Assembly: GCA_018105865.1 (NCBI GenBank)
Contig: CM030834.1
Coordinates: 11,712,719-11,776,718 of the forward strand
Length of the DNA: 64,000 bases
Source: Metaphire vulgaris
Taxonomy: Eukaryota; Annelida; Clitellata; Crassiclitellata; Megascolecidae
Direction: 5' to 3'
Part shown: positions 9,868 through 20,889 of the stretch, in pieces
How positions within the stretch are numbered: position 1 is the stretch's first letter
Layout: every line of letters starts with the position of its first letter
Program-made: the position numbers and the translations under genes
Notes under the pieces: generated by a model
What the model saw: the letters and a program-made list of their open reading frames with translations, nothing else
What the model was told of the DNA's origin: nothing
Databases searched by the model: none

Positions 9868-10500
9868 AAAGGCTTTTATAGAAACAATGCAATAATCAGA
9901 CTGAGAAAGTAGCATTCCAAAGCTCTGCCTAAGAGGGCTCCACTAGACTCAATCAGTGTGTGCTTTGATAATACTTATAAAAGAGGGCCGTTTTAAGATC
10001 TTCGCAGGCACTATCATAATCGTAGGCCCTCCTCAACTTACAACTGCCAACCACGTAACCAACTGTGCAATGAAGCTTAAACACTTTCAAGTTATCTTCT
10101 GACTTCGTATTTAATAATGATTTAGGAATGCATACTCGGATGATTTTTCGACTTAAAAATTCAAATCTCAGTTATTCGCAATGTTAATTATTATTGTATG
10201 CAATGATACTTTCAATCAAAATGAACTTGATGCGGGGAATGACATTTTAGGGCCTCATAAGTGACTTTGCTAATGCATGGGGTCCAAAGGTTTACATATT
10301 GTAGCACAGCTTACAGCTGTAAGTGCTCATATAGCCATATTATGCTGTTTGCGACTGCTAGAGTTAAACGTTATTAAATTTGTATCTGCAATTTCTGCCA
10401 TATTTTTACTCCCTTAATGTTTTCAATGCCTTTTTCTGACTTTCATAGGCCCTTGACAAGTTCGTGGGTCCTAGGCACAGACAGTGCCTACTGTGTCTAG
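9868..10500. other. no gene seen
   Basis: AT-rich sequence with no supported feature. Confidence 0.5.
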
Positions 10501-10524
10501 TAGATAAGCAGGGCTCCAAGCAAT

Positions 10525-11035
10525 GAGAAGGATGAAAAACTTTGGAGAATATGCAACTTAATTATAGCAATAAAAATAAAAATATGCTACACCACAATAG
10601 TCGTACATCAAATACTAAATGGCTCAGAGACACGGACGCTATTAAAAATCTGATGAAAAAAGACAATTGCAATGGGGGTCAGAATGAGCAGTTTGCAAAA
10701 TATGAAGATAACACACAAAGCGAATCTGGCTAAAGTTAACATAATGGAAAGGATCAGAAGAAGATTAACTTAGTTTTCATCATTATGTATGCAGAATGGA
10801 AAAAACCGACGACCGTACAAAGCCTACACACATAGATACAGGGAAAGAGACGCGAAGAAAGACCAATTAAACCGTGGACTGACAACATCAAGGAAGACCT
10901 AGAATTCAACACAAATCAGCACTGCAGAAGCCGAAAGATCAGGTAAAGAAAGAAATCATTGAAAACGTTTCCTATCTAGCTATTGCCGCAATTAGTTAGC
11001 TGAGAGCTGAGGTGATGATGATGATGGTGATGATA
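10525..11035 (+). pseudogene. decayed LINE 3' end (endonuclease-RT type)
   Basis: Fragments in shifting frames recall the C-terminus of metazoan endonuclease-reverse transcriptases: NGSETRTL near 10615, an IRRR basic patch near 10755, and PWTDNIKEDLE near 10875, the equivalent of the common W-x-D-N-I-K motif. Multiple stops and frameshifts are present. It ends in a GAT-rich tail (GATGATGATGATGGTGATGA at about 11013-11034), as expected for such elements. The clade is not assigned. Confidence 0.6.
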
Positions 11036-11744
11036 CTTATAAACAGAGTTATCCATTATAAACGTACAGTATGCTCTTGTGCAATTGATGAAACCCAACA
11101 ACACTGCGTTTTTCTCGATTCTACTGGCGCGTGCATGTTCATTTTATTGCTCTGTTGTCTTCTATAAGAGCTTATCAGGTTCCCCAGGTGATATCAGGTT
11201 GCCCTTTTGCACACGACATGAGAAGACTCGGTAGACAAGATACCGTAAACAGGCAATAAATTCCTAAGTTATTGCAATAGATTCACGAAACGTTTTAGAC
11301 GAAATTAATAAACGTGTATGCATGTATGCATGCATGACATGTAGATACTTGACCTGCATGTATGAAGGAGGAGGGTGATGAGGGGTAGTGGCGGTTCCAC
11401 CATGTTGATGACTGGGGATGCATCCTCCCACCGGGATTCCGGATGACCTTTTTTGCTTGTCAACCTATTTTCCGGTGAGTTTTTTAAACATTTAGTGAAA
11501 AATACTGTGACTTACCTGATTTTTTAGGCTTGTCGACCTTTTGCAAGGTTTATCAACATTTAGTGGGCAAACAGTGACCTTTTTCTCTCTTTTATTTTGT
11601 TTTCTTCTTCTTCACTTTGCATCCCCAACACCAACTTCCTATAATTTTTTCATCTTCCCCCACCAAGGATTCCTGGAACCGCCACTGATGAGGGGCTTGG
11701 GATGGGAACAGGTCTCGGGGATTGGGAGAGTAATAGGCCTCAGT
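11036..11744. other. no gene; degraded MITE motifs
   Basis: Contains minus-strand versions of the GACAAGCAAAAAAGGTC motif near 11447-11463 and a weaker one near 11530-11545. No paired termini are resolved. Confidence 0.45.
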
Positions 11745-11750
11745 CAGCTC

Positions 11751-11925
11751 CAGTGGCAGCTCCAGGATTTGGCAAGTGGGGGCCGTTGGGGTGGCAACTT
11801 ATAAGCAGGGGGCAACCATTTGTTGGCATGTATGTAGTAGTAGGTATAAGGTCCCAACTGGGGGCCACTGGGGGCAGGCAATCAATAGGGGCACGGGTCC
11901 CCGCCCCTCTGTGGAGCCGCCACTG
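11751..11925 (+). mobile_element. hAT-type MITE, family CAGTGGCGGCTCCA, copy 1
   Basis: Starts CAGTGGCAGCTCCAGGATTT and ends GTGGAGCCGCCACTG. The interior (GGCAAGTGGGGGCCG, CAACCATTTGTTG, AAGGTCCCAACTGGG) is shared with copies at 12146, 41451 and 46768. The target duplication is unclear on the left, where CTCCAG is locally duplicated. Confidence 0.85.
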
Positions 11926-12145
11926 ACCTCAGGGAGGAATTAGAATGGGTATGAAAAATTCTATCATCTTAATCCCATATGTCCCTTCGTGGTCCATATG
12001 AAATGATTTCGTCGCTATGATAGGCATGTTGCCGGACTATTCTGCTTATGTCAAATAATTTCTAAGGTCAATCATAATTTTTCTAAATGATGTTATTACT
12101 ATTAATTTTCTAATTCCAGTAAGTGGCTGCCGTCGAGCACGTGGG

Positions 12146-12304
12146 CAGTGACCCGTGCCCCATATTGAGTGTCTGGCCCCCCAGTGACCCCCTGTTGGGA
12201 CCCTATACTTAATGCTACATACCTATCAACAAATGGTTGGCCCCCATGATTAGAAGCTGCCACCCCAACGGCCCCCAACTTGCCAAATCCTGGAGCCGCC
12301 ACTG
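12146..12304 (-). mobile_element. hAT-type MITE, family CAGTGGCGGCTCCA, copy 2, one TIR shortened
   Basis: The right end TGGAGCCGCCACTG is intact. The left end is CAGTG followed directly by ACCCGTGCCCC, so the rest of that inverted repeat is missing. The 8-bp target duplication CACGTGGG at 12138-12145 and 12305-12312 is nonetheless perfect. The body is in reverse orientation to copy 1, only 220 bp away. Confidence 0.88.
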
Positions 12305-12656
12305 CACGTGGGTCTAACCCATCAGGCCCTCTGAAAATCGAGCATTTGTGAGCAGTCAGCGATAGTCCTAAAACATGCACTACGCGAAATATCTGTGCAA
12401 TCTTTGATGTGTGAAGATCAACGTGATCATGCAGGCGATTCTACAATCGAATCTACCTAAATTCAATTCTAAAGTCAAACCCGACTTAAATAAGTTCAGA
12501 AGACTATTGGCTTCACTCTATCATTTGCTTTTGTATGAAGCCATTTTGGATTTATATCTTTAAACTGAAGTTGTGATACTTAAGTGGCTTTGATTCAAAT
12601 TGAGCGAATGAAGAACTTAAGACTGCGTTAAGAAAAGAAATAGAAGTGAGATTTAC

Positions 12657-13240
12657 TTGTATTTTGGAATCCATTTCAGACACGGAAAGCATCTCTTAAG
12701 AGTTTTCAGCGAAAGCAGTTGACTCAGGTATCGTCTGCGCTTGATTCTAGCGACCGCATCTTTTGCCTCCATGCAGGTCTGACGACACTCGGCGACACAC
12801 CTGTTCCAGCAGCCCACCGCGCCTCTGCAGCTTCGGCAGCAGCAGCAGCTGACGTCTTCTGCATCGGACGGCTGCTGCTGCTGCTGCTGGGGATGCTGAG
12901 CGTCGCTCGCTTGCTCAAGCTGCTGCTGCTGATGATCATGATTATCCTCCGCTTCGTCGAGTGTCATTTCAAAACCTTCGTCGTCGTCGTCGTCGTCTTC
13001 ATCACCTGTTCTTTTTGAGACGGCGAAAACTTCTCGATTAGTTCCCCCAAGGGTTCCATTCATTTGCCCAGCAAGAGAAGTACTTATTTTCTCTCGATCT
13101 TCATTTCCTAAACTATCGGTGGCCTCTTTGGTTTCGCTTCGTTCGTGCCTGTCCGTCTGGTCAAATGCTGGATTGTCGACTCCTTCGGAATGTCTCCACC
13201 GCTCACCGGTGTCGTGAAGAGTTTCACTCGAATTCTTCAT
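12657..13240 (-). CDS. putative first coding exon, SLC26-like anion transporter N-terminus
   Basis: A frame of 194 codons runs from ATG 13240 to a GTAAAT splice-donor-like site at 12656. Reading on gives an immediate TAA, so the exon probably ends at 12657. The N-terminal two thirds is acidic and low complexity: an Asp run near residues 81-88, then Gln runs near 102-125. A Cys-rich segment (SCCCCRSC, CWNRCVAECRQTC) follows, then a basic stretch and LKTLKRCFPCLKWIPKYK. SLC26/sulfate-permease proteins have a cytoplasmic N-terminus leading into an F-x-P-x-L-x-W-L-P-x-Y motif just before the first membrane helix, and that is the basis of the call. No second exon was found, so the family remains tentative. 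The frame is also open upstream of the Met to a TGA near 13310, so an earlier start or exon is possible. Confidence 0.5.
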
Positions 13241-13310
13241 GATTTCTTCTTTTCCGCTGTAGCCTTTTTTGCGTCGAACGAATACAGGAGCGGCTTTCCT
13301 AATTTCTCAT

Positions 13311-14320
13311 TCTTGTCCAAGCTGTTCAGCTGGATCGCTTGCTGTCTGTAGCAACAGATTCTGTATTAAAAAACTTTTAAACTAAAATAATGTCGTTCGG
13401 AAATCGTTTACTGCTTCACTAGTCAACGCCATCAATTTCAGCAGCACTGCAGTTCGAACCGGGTTCTCATTTTCTTTTATAGCGTCACCGTTGAATCAAG
13501 TGACTCACCTGACGAGTCGGGGATCCGAGGTTAACGAGTGACCGAGCAGCAGGGCCAGAAACTGTGTGACCGTGCCTCGTGGGCCGTGACAGCAGCCAAT
13601 GAACAGCGTCAAACGCCAGTAAAACCGTAACTTTAGCGTACAGCTTAACAGGGCTGGGTCTGTTTCGGCTCAATCCAAAGACCTCTCAAGAAGAAAAACG
13701 ACTACTGTACAGTACTCTAAACGCGGTACAGAGTTTGAATTGACTGCTTATGCGAATTCGGGTACTGAAGCGACACTTATTGATGCCAATGTACTTCGGA
13801 TTAGTATGCATTCACCGAAAGCAATTTCACTGCTAGCAAACGAAAAAGGGTAAAGTACACACGTCACCGACTCTACGGTTTACCCTTTTGCCTGAATGGT
13901 TGTTGCTGTTGTTGTTGTTGTTGTTGTTGATGATGATGATGATGATCTGTTGTATAGCTAAGCTCAGTGAAGAAAGCGGCCGCTTAACTGGTTTACACCA
14001 GTTGGGTCCTGAGTCTTTCTTTTATGCGTGTACAAGCATATAAGAATGTGTAAATGGATACCTCAGCGACGATCGGGCGAAGTTCTTCCGTGAAAAAGAC
14101 TAGAAGAGTTTCTGAAGAGCTTACGAGTGACGTCCAAACGACAATCATTCTGTTTGCTTGTCGACAGAATGGGGAAGAGTGCTGCACTTCAGAGGAGAGA
14201 ATCCAACCACGGGCTACTATAGTGCATCCAGTAGCCCGTGATCCAAGTCACTAAAAAAATTTGAAATATGCACGCGTCACATGCTTCGATGACTTTTCGT
14301 CCAGGACAGTTTTTCGTAAC
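13311..14320. other. upstream region of the 13.2-kb exon; no gene seen
   Basis: Holds a short GTT/GAT trinucleotide run (about 13902-13946). Candidate 5' UTR or promoter of the minus-strand exon, but no defined motif could be fixed. Confidence 0.4.
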
Positions 14321-14328
14321 CACAACGC

Positions 14329-14585
14329 TAGAGGCGTAGCAGCCAAATGGACGGCCTGGCCAAATGTCAAGGGCCCCCGACCTGCAAAGGGCCCCCGACC
14401 CGAGCCAAAAAAAATTTTCTCGCAAAGTTGTAAAGTTGTCAGATCGAAAAATGTAAAGTTGTCAGATCGAAAGACCGACAAGCAAAAAAGGTCGTCAACA
14501 TTTTCGCAAACTTGTCAGATCGTCTCTGGAAAGGGCCTCTGCCCTTTTTTCGCCAAGGGCACCCGAGCATGTTGCTACGCCACTA
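14329..14585. mobile_element. hAT-type MITE with TAGAGGCGTAGC ends
   Basis: Ends TAGAGGCGTAGCAGCC and GTTGCTACGCCACTA are imperfect inverted repeats. The 8-bp flanks CACAACGC and CCCAACGC differ at one base. It contains GACAAGCAAAAAAGGTCGTC at about 14482 and a tandem duplication of AAAGTTGTCAGATCGAAA. Confidence 0.78.
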
Positions 14586-14883
14586 CCCAACGCGGTGTCC
14601 TCTCGTTGCCAATAAATCTTCAGTCCAAACTCTAAGCAATCTGGGCCATCAGGGCCGAAGTAACAGATAACTACTCACTTCGTCCTATTCTTCATTCAGT
14701 CTATTGGCTCTTAAATATAGCCCCAGCACAGTAACTCCGTTAACCTAAACTCTTGCTCACTGTCTACAGAATCATAGAAATAATCTGGTAAAAGTTTCAA
14801 TTCTTTCTTCTTTCACTTAATATACCTATCGTATTTGCAGTATATACAGTATATGGACGAAATTGGATCATCATATGAATGAG

Positions 14884-14884
<1 letters not shown>

Positions 14885-14927
<43 letters not shown>

Positions 14928-15148
14928 TTCATTCCCGAGGACTTATGATAAAATTGTGCGGAGACATAGAAATAGTGTGCGAGAGTAAATAGTATATATA
15001 TATATATACATATATATATATACGCTTCAACGCAATTGCCTTACGAGGTTCTTTTCCACGCCTCGAACCGGACGAGAGTTAGCACACTATTTCTATATGT
15101 TTCCGGACAATTTTGTCATAAGTCCCTCGGGAATGAAGTCCCGAGAGC

Positions 15149-15193
<45 letters not shown>
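14885..15193. repeat. foldback element with three (TA)n tracts
   Basis: Arms 14927-14980 and 15082-15138 are inverted copies of about 55 bp (CTTCATTCCCGAGG ... GTGTGC against GCACAC ... CCTCGGGAATGAAG). The arms are bounded outside by (TA)n at 14885-14926 and 15151-15193, and the loop carries a third TA tract (14994-15021). Non-coding. It may be a TA-targeting MITE whose target dinucleotides expanded, or a plain inverted duplication. Confidence 0.82.
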
Positions 15194-15195
<2 letters not shown>

Positions 15196-15251
15196 TAAAG
15201 GAGGGCTTGATGTCGAATAAACTGAAGTAACTATAATCGCACAAAAATGAC

Positions 15252-15345
15252 TGACAAGCAAAAAAAGGTCGTCAAATTTTTCGCAAACTTGTGAGATCGA
15301 AAGTGTCTTTCCCCCCTGAAAAACAGTGAAACGACGTCTCTGCTA
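15252..15345 (+). repeat. MITE interior fragment
   Basis: GACAAGCAAAAAAAGGTCGTC, GAAAGTGTCTT and CCTGAAAAACAGTGAAACGA match the interior of the intact MITE at 16736-16943. No termini are seen here. Confidence 0.7.
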
Positions 15346-15349
15346 TCAA

Positions 15350-16025
15350 ATGACACGCCATGGGCGAGGAAACATACCGACTAGAACACAGGAGTGAGGA
15401 AGGAGTTCGAGGATAGGCTGAAATCCGAGGGGAATTTGTCGGCTGTGAAGCAAAACGATTTGACGCAAAATCCAGGACCTGTTTTAACGTGCAGTGATAC
15501 ACAAAATGTGCAGTGATAAAATGAAAATGTACAGTGGTAAAATGCAATTTTCTGTGCTTTGTGCAGTGATAAATTTTCCGGAAGACATTTTTCCTTGTTT
15601 TTTTTCGCACGGATGTGCACAAATTTTCTGAGTTTAGTGCAGTGATAAATTTTTCTTAAAACAGTTCCTGGTAAAATCCACAATCGTCGGAGATGGTTTG
15701 AGTTGAAACACGCGGCTTTCAAATCCAGTTGGACTTAGATAAGGAAATAAGCGATCGCACAAAACGCGATGAAGACTTTGCCAACGCCACCTGGCGTTTA
15801 AGACTCGACCTATTTGCTCGTCAGACATGCAAGGCTACCGCGAAAATGCCTGAATACAAATATCATGGGAATATCACCGGAAACGAACCCGGGTTAGTTG
15901 GCGAAGCAGTTCTACGCATAGCCAACACTCCAACTCAACAACTGAGACTAGCAATGCTCGCCTTGTCTCTTCGAATTACTGAAAATGGGATGTTTTGCAT
16001 AAGGTTATATGCATTAGAAATGGCG
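15350..16025. other. no gene; GTGCAGTGATAAA repeats
   Basis: GTGCAGTGATAAA or close variants occur several times between 15488 and 15652, a loose short repeat. Opposing ORFs here have no recognisable motif. Confidence 0.5.
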
Positions 16026-16034
16026 CATTAGTGT

Positions 16035-16205
16035 CAGTGTTTTATCCAGACTCCAGGCCTTTGGAGGGGAAATTGACTTGGCTGGAGAGGAAGAGGCGCA
16101 GTTCAATGAACAAAAATTTTATATTGCTGCAATTTTTGGGGGTGAATTTTTATGTTTTTTTTGGTGGGGGGATCTCTCCTCCTAACAGGCCTGTATAAAA
16201 CACTG
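16035..16205 (-). mobile_element. MITE, family CAGTGTTTTAT, copy 2
   Basis: Ends CAGTGTTTTATCCAGACTCC and CAGGCCTGTATAAAACACTG. A 9-bp direct repeat, CATTAGTGT, flanks it at 16026-16034 and 16206-16214. The interior is in reverse orientation to the copy at 2228-2417. Confidence 0.9.
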
Positions 16206-16209
16206 CATT

Positions 16210-16725
16210 AGTGTGATGGTACCTATGATTGCGACGGTAATGACGATGAGAATGAGATTAGGCCTACATGTACTTAAAAGATAATGTACTGTAATATCTC
16301 CGGAATTTCTTTAGCGATCGAGGAAGATTAACTCCTATAAATTAGCTTCTGCAGCTTTTTCTCTAGCGCCTCTTCTCCGTCCCCAATCCCTGTCTGTCCC
16401 CTCCTATGCACCTGTTACCAATCAGTTGTTGTACCTGTTTTGATAATAATTGTGTGTGGCTCCTTTGTCAGGTATGTATTCTGGCGACCCCTCACGGCAG
16501 GCAGCTATACTACAGCTTCACTGTCTATCGTCGCTAGCATGTCAGGGCACAGCAAACCTTGATACATTACACGGGCAATTTTAACTTGCATGCACTCGGT
16601 CCCGGCGGACGTGCGACTGCCCGAGAGAAAATGACTTGAATCCGGATCGAACATCTCCCAGTTCCAGAGCTACCATTCATGGGCCTAGCGACTGAGGGTC
16701 GTCGATTCCAAAATTTGCCGCCCCT
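16210..16725. other. no gene seen
   Basis: Unique sequence with no supported ORF. Confidence 0.45.
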
Positions 16726-16735
16726 CGTGTGTGCC

Positions 16736-16943
16736 CAGTGGCGTATTTACCATTCGGCCATGCCCCCTCCCCCCTTTGGTCCTTGGCCTAGCCTGTCCTC
16801 AGACCCTGACAAGCAAAAAAAAGGTCGTCAATTTGTTTCCAAAGTTGTAACTTGTCAGGTTGAAAGTGTCTTGCCCTCCCTGAAAAACAGTGAAATGACG
16901 TCTCTGGCTGGCCCCCCTTATCAAAATTCTAAATACGCCACTG
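16736..16943. mobile_element. hAT-type MITE, family CAGTGGCGTATTTA
   Basis: Ends CAGTGGCGTATTTA and TAAATACGCCACTG are perfect 14-bp inverted repeats. A perfect 8-bp target duplication, TGTGTGCC, lies at 16728-16735 and 16944-16951. Contains the GACAAGC...GGTCGTCAA motif at 16808. Confidence 0.93.
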
Positions 16944-16951
16944 TGTGTGCC

Positions 16952-17495
16952 GCCCCTGGTTAAAGCCACAATAGCCATTGGAACGCTAGTTACGCTACGT
17001 CTCTGTTGGTAACAGGTAATTGTATGACTTCTATGAGTGTTCGTTTTAATTAAGAGGTACAGTTGTATATTGCATTAATTTTGTCAAGGAAATAATTATT
17101 TTTCACATTGGAATTAATGTTTAGCAGACTAGCAGTTGTGTAATAGTTGTTTGATATCCGTAACCAACCTAATAAATAGACAAAGATCTGTAACGCTCTT
17201 CATTTGCTGCTATAATTGTGACAGACACAGATCAGCTTTATACGGAAATTAGCTAAAACTATATAAAACTATACAATGTCTAATAGATCTCGCTAAATAC
17301 AGCGTTTATATTCGGTGATAAAAAGTAAAGAACATTATAGTATAGTAACAAATCTATGACTAATTTGAATAACACACTCAATGCATGAGTTCCAATTTCT
17401 ATGTATTTCATAATTGGGCGTTGGCCTAATAAGTTACATTTAGCCCAAAAGTAAGCGTCACGCTTGCGGAACAGGTTGTTTATGCTGATTAATTA

Positions 17496-17537
<42 letters not shown>

Positions 17538-18494
17538 AAGAGAGACAGAGAGCGAAAAAGAGGAACAAAGTGAGTGACTGAATGCAACGGGAGATTAGGT
17601 TACATAAGAGCCACGGAGTATGCAAAACTTAAACTCGGGCGATTGCTCTTCGTTTTTATTCTGAGCGCAGATCAACGTCATTCGCTGCTATGACGTCATC
17701 GTCGTCATAGAAACGAAATGAGAAGTTTATTAGGCGCCGTCGTTCGCTGAAAATCCTTCACTCGTCCTGATCGTCTTCTGAAACGAAACAACACCAAGTA
17801 CTATTACTCGACCGTACTCGTTAAAGTTGTCTCGAACGTCCCATTGGCAAGCGAGCTTGTCTGTCAGTCGTGAGGTAACTCTCCAATCATCCCAAATAGC
17901 TCGGCGATACTCTGTCAATTGAGAGTAGTAGAGTGATTTTGCTGTACTCTTACTAGTAGCGGCACCAGGAATTTTCAAAATGGGCCAAAGTCTGACAGAC
18001 AGTTTCAGTATAGGGTAAACAAGCAAAAGAGACTGTTTCTAGTGTTCAGTTTACCGAGAGAATTATAGTTATTTCCCCACAACTGAAAGGACGACTCTTT
18101 TGCAAGGTGAAGGCTGTTGGACTTCAAACATCCGATCCCAATTCCAATAGGAGGTAGATGACTTTGTGGGGTGCCGCTTTTCTGGAAAATCTAGCGTTGA
18201 TTATCGAGAAAAATGGGAAATTAATTGAGAGGTTTCTGAACTCATGTCGCGCCGCACAATTTGCTATTATGTATGGCAGATGTGATAAATCGTCTGACCT
18301 CCTTTCCAGCAGATGTAAGGCAGAAACCGTCCGCTCTTCGTTTTCTTAAAGCAGAAGCCCTGGTGCCGCCCTCTTTTCGCAGGGACCTTATCGACGGCGA
18401 CCTCTGGATTGAGTTTGCCTTCGCTGATCAACTGAACAAAAAACGACAATAGTTATCAGGCTCTCCGCGGTTGAGAAATAAGTGCAAATTAATT
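16952..18494. other. no confident gene; (GA)n at about 17500-17533
   Basis: A 98-codon minus-strand frame (17730-18026) ends at a TAA that overlaps an AATAAA. It also contains an internal acceptor-like TTGTTTCGTTTCAG near 17780. This could be the 3' end of a gene, but its protein is not recognised and it is not called as a CDS. Confidence 0.4.
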
Positions 18495-18502
18495 GCAGAT
18501 AT

Positions 18503-18746
18503 CAGTGGCGTAGCCAGGATTTTTCGAAGGGGCTATACTTTCCATAATTTCCAACTTCGGAAAATTCTGACAAGCAAAGAAGGTCGCCAACTATTATTTT
18601 GCTTTATTAAAGCAATTATTACAGCTATATTGCTACTGATACGAAAATATACGCAATAAAAAAATTCTGTTCGAACAACCAAGGGAGGGAGGGGGTTTAA
18701 CCCCAACTCCGAGCACCCCCCGCCGCCTCTCTTAGCTACTCCGCTG
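18503..18746 (+). mobile_element. hAT-type MITE, family CAGTGGCGTAGCCAGGA
   Basis: Left end CAGTGGCGTAGCCAGGATTT and right end TTAGCTACTCCGCTG are imperfect inverted repeats. A perfect 8-bp target duplication, GCAGATAT, lies at 18495-18502 and 18747-18754. Contains GACAAGCAAAGAAGGTCGCC at 18569. Decayed relatives lie at 8293, 25676 and 32950. Confidence 0.92.
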
Positions 18747-18754
18747 GCAGATAT

Positions 18755-19480
18755 GACCACTTTAATCTATTATTATTAAAACACGTCGGCAGTTTATAAG
18801 ATATAATGCTCTAGCTGGCTACACACCAAAACCTTTACCGACAGTCAACGTGTACTGTAATTTAAAACAAAATTGCCTAAGAAACTGACTCTGTTCTTTC
18901 CGCTTTGGATGGACACGCGAATTCTTGTTAAGTTACTCGCCACTCTAGTCAATCGCGTTCTTTGGTGAAATAATGTGCATTTAATGCCTAGAATTTGGTC
19001 GAACGTGCGTCATTTGGGACTAAACACAAGGATTAACGTCTTCTTGTCCGACCATTTCAGTCGAAGATTCATAGTCTATTGGCACCTTTAACCGGGATGT
19101 ACTTAATGTATAGAATATAATCTTCGAGGCACGACGGACCAATAATTTCTCTGCTAGTTTCATCGCGGGAATTCCGAGAATGCGTAAGAGGCATTCTGCA
19201 AATCAAAACGAAACATGAACGATGAGTAGCAACAGGAATATTTTTAAAATCTCGAGGTTAAAAACTTAAAATTTAGCCAGTGATCACGTGTTTCCTTTGC
19301 CTTTCTTTGTAGAAATCAAGAACTTGGATTTCCGATAAATTCAGTCGAATATTACAATTCCAAAGTCGAACTTTGGCTGGGCTCACATGGTGCTGAGTGT
19401 TAACAACTCTTCTATCGCATCTGTCTTAGGCCTACTGCTTTTTATATTTCACAGCGTTTCTGACCGTTTCATGTTCTATA
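18755..19480. other. no gene seen
   Basis: No supported feature. Confidence 0.45.
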
Positions 19481-19552
19481 TCCAATTTGTTCAAAAGGTT
19501 TCCCATATTTGGCCTTCAAATCCAAGTTCCCATAATTAAATTAAACAGATTC

Positions 19553-19819
19553 TCTGTCTGTCTGCCTGTCTGTCTGTCTCTCTTCTTCTGTATGTATGTC
19601 TGTCTGTCTGTCTCTTTCTTGTTCTCTCTGTGTGTCTCTCTGTCTTCCTCTCTCTTTGGCCTGTCTGTATGTCTGTCTGTCTCTCTCTTCTTTCTCTCAT
19701 TTCTATCTCTCTTCTCTCTGTCGGTGGGTCTGTCTATCTGTCTCTGTCTCTCTCTATCTCTCTCTGTCTTTATCTCTCTTCTCTGTCTGTCTGTATGCCT
19801 CCCTATGTCTGTCTGTCTG

Positions 19820-19872
<53 letters not shown>
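19553..19872 (+). repeat. compound (CT)n/(CTGT)n microsatellite
   Basis: A 320-bp pyrimidine-strand array of CTGT, CTCT and pure (CT)n, purest at 19826-19872. All long ORFs here are translations of it. Confidence 0.95.
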
Positions 19873-19873
<1 letters not shown>

Positions 19874-20142
19874 AGTGTGTTTGTGTGCAATAAATTTAAT
19901 TTTTTTATTTGAATATTATCTATCGAGTGTTTTTTAGCTGTCGTGCCGTTTTCATTTCATCATTCGTCGCTTTTAGATATTCTGCAGGTCGTTACAATTT
20001 TGCAATACATTTACCAAGTTCAATTTCTTATTGCGTAAGTCTGAAAAAATTTCATCAAGGAATAACATTCACGAAAGACTCTTGCAGATCGCTATCGATT
20101 CAAGCAAAGCAACGTTTCGTGTTTTCATCGCGTTCTCTAGTT

Positions 20143-20235
20143 ATCTCTGCCTCTCTCTCTGTCTGTCCGTATGTATGTATGCATGTATGTCTCTATCTCT
20201 GTCTCTCTGTCTCTCTCTCTCTCAGTCAGTCTCTT
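20143..20235 (+). repeat. CT/CTGT/ATGT microsatellite
   Basis: An impure pyrimidine repeat with an inner (ATGT)n stretch near 20169-20190. Confidence 0.9.
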
Positions 20236-20239
20236 TCTA

Positions 20240-20780
20240 CGACTGCTTGGCCGTGCTCCTATTTATTTTCTACTTGCGTCGGTGCAGAATATGCCAACTC
20301 CCGTAATGGATCGCTCTTATGGGATCGATATCTATGATTATCATCGGTGGCAAATCGAACCCAGCCGATCGACGCCTGGGGTTAAACCGCGCTCCGGCAA
20401 CAGACGAGCAGCAGAGCAGGGGTTGCCTCTGCCGATGGTCGCCGATCGTCTACAGGGGCCGATGAACTCATCCAACGGAAGCTGGCAACGGCTCTACCGA
20501 CCGTAGAAGGATCTCTGCAATTTCTACGCCTGATTAATAGGTGATGGCCAGTGGCTGCTTGCTCCACCGGATGATGCATCGTGGGTGGCGGCGGCCACAA
20601 TCGTGCCCAAATGTTACCCCGCTGACATACTTATTCACCTCCTGAATTGACAGGAAGACCAGTTCCTTGAAGTTCTCTTCAAGATTCCGCGTCTCCAGCC
20701 AAGTGGCTCTACGGTCTTGCGAAGACTGATCGACCGACTCAATCTAAAATCATGCAAAAATTCTCTAATTAGACTTCCGT
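20240..20780. other. no confident gene
   Basis: Moderately GC-rich. Short overlapping frames on both strands around 20300-20600 lack recognisable motifs. Confidence 0.4.
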
Positions 20781-20789
20781 ATCAACTCA

Positions 20790-20880
20790 TCGTGTGTGCG
20801 TGTGTGGGTGCGTGTGTGGGTGCGTGTGTGCGTGTGCGTGTGTGCGTGTGCGTGTGTGTTTGCGTGTGTGCGTGTGTGTA
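20790..20880 (+). repeat. (GT)n/(GTGC)n microsatellite
   Basis: GTGTGTGCGTGTGTGGGTGC-type alternating purine-pyrimidine repeat. Confidence 0.92.
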
Positions 20881-20889
20881 TGTTCAACA

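Noticed and set aside
12719..13018. Plus-strand 99-codon frame
   Set aside because: Antisense shadow of the better minus-strand exon; its Leu/Val runs mirror the Gln and Asp codon runs.
19487..19912. Long frames on both strands rich in Ser/Leu/Cys or Arg/Glu
   Set aside because: Products of CT/CTGT microsatellites.
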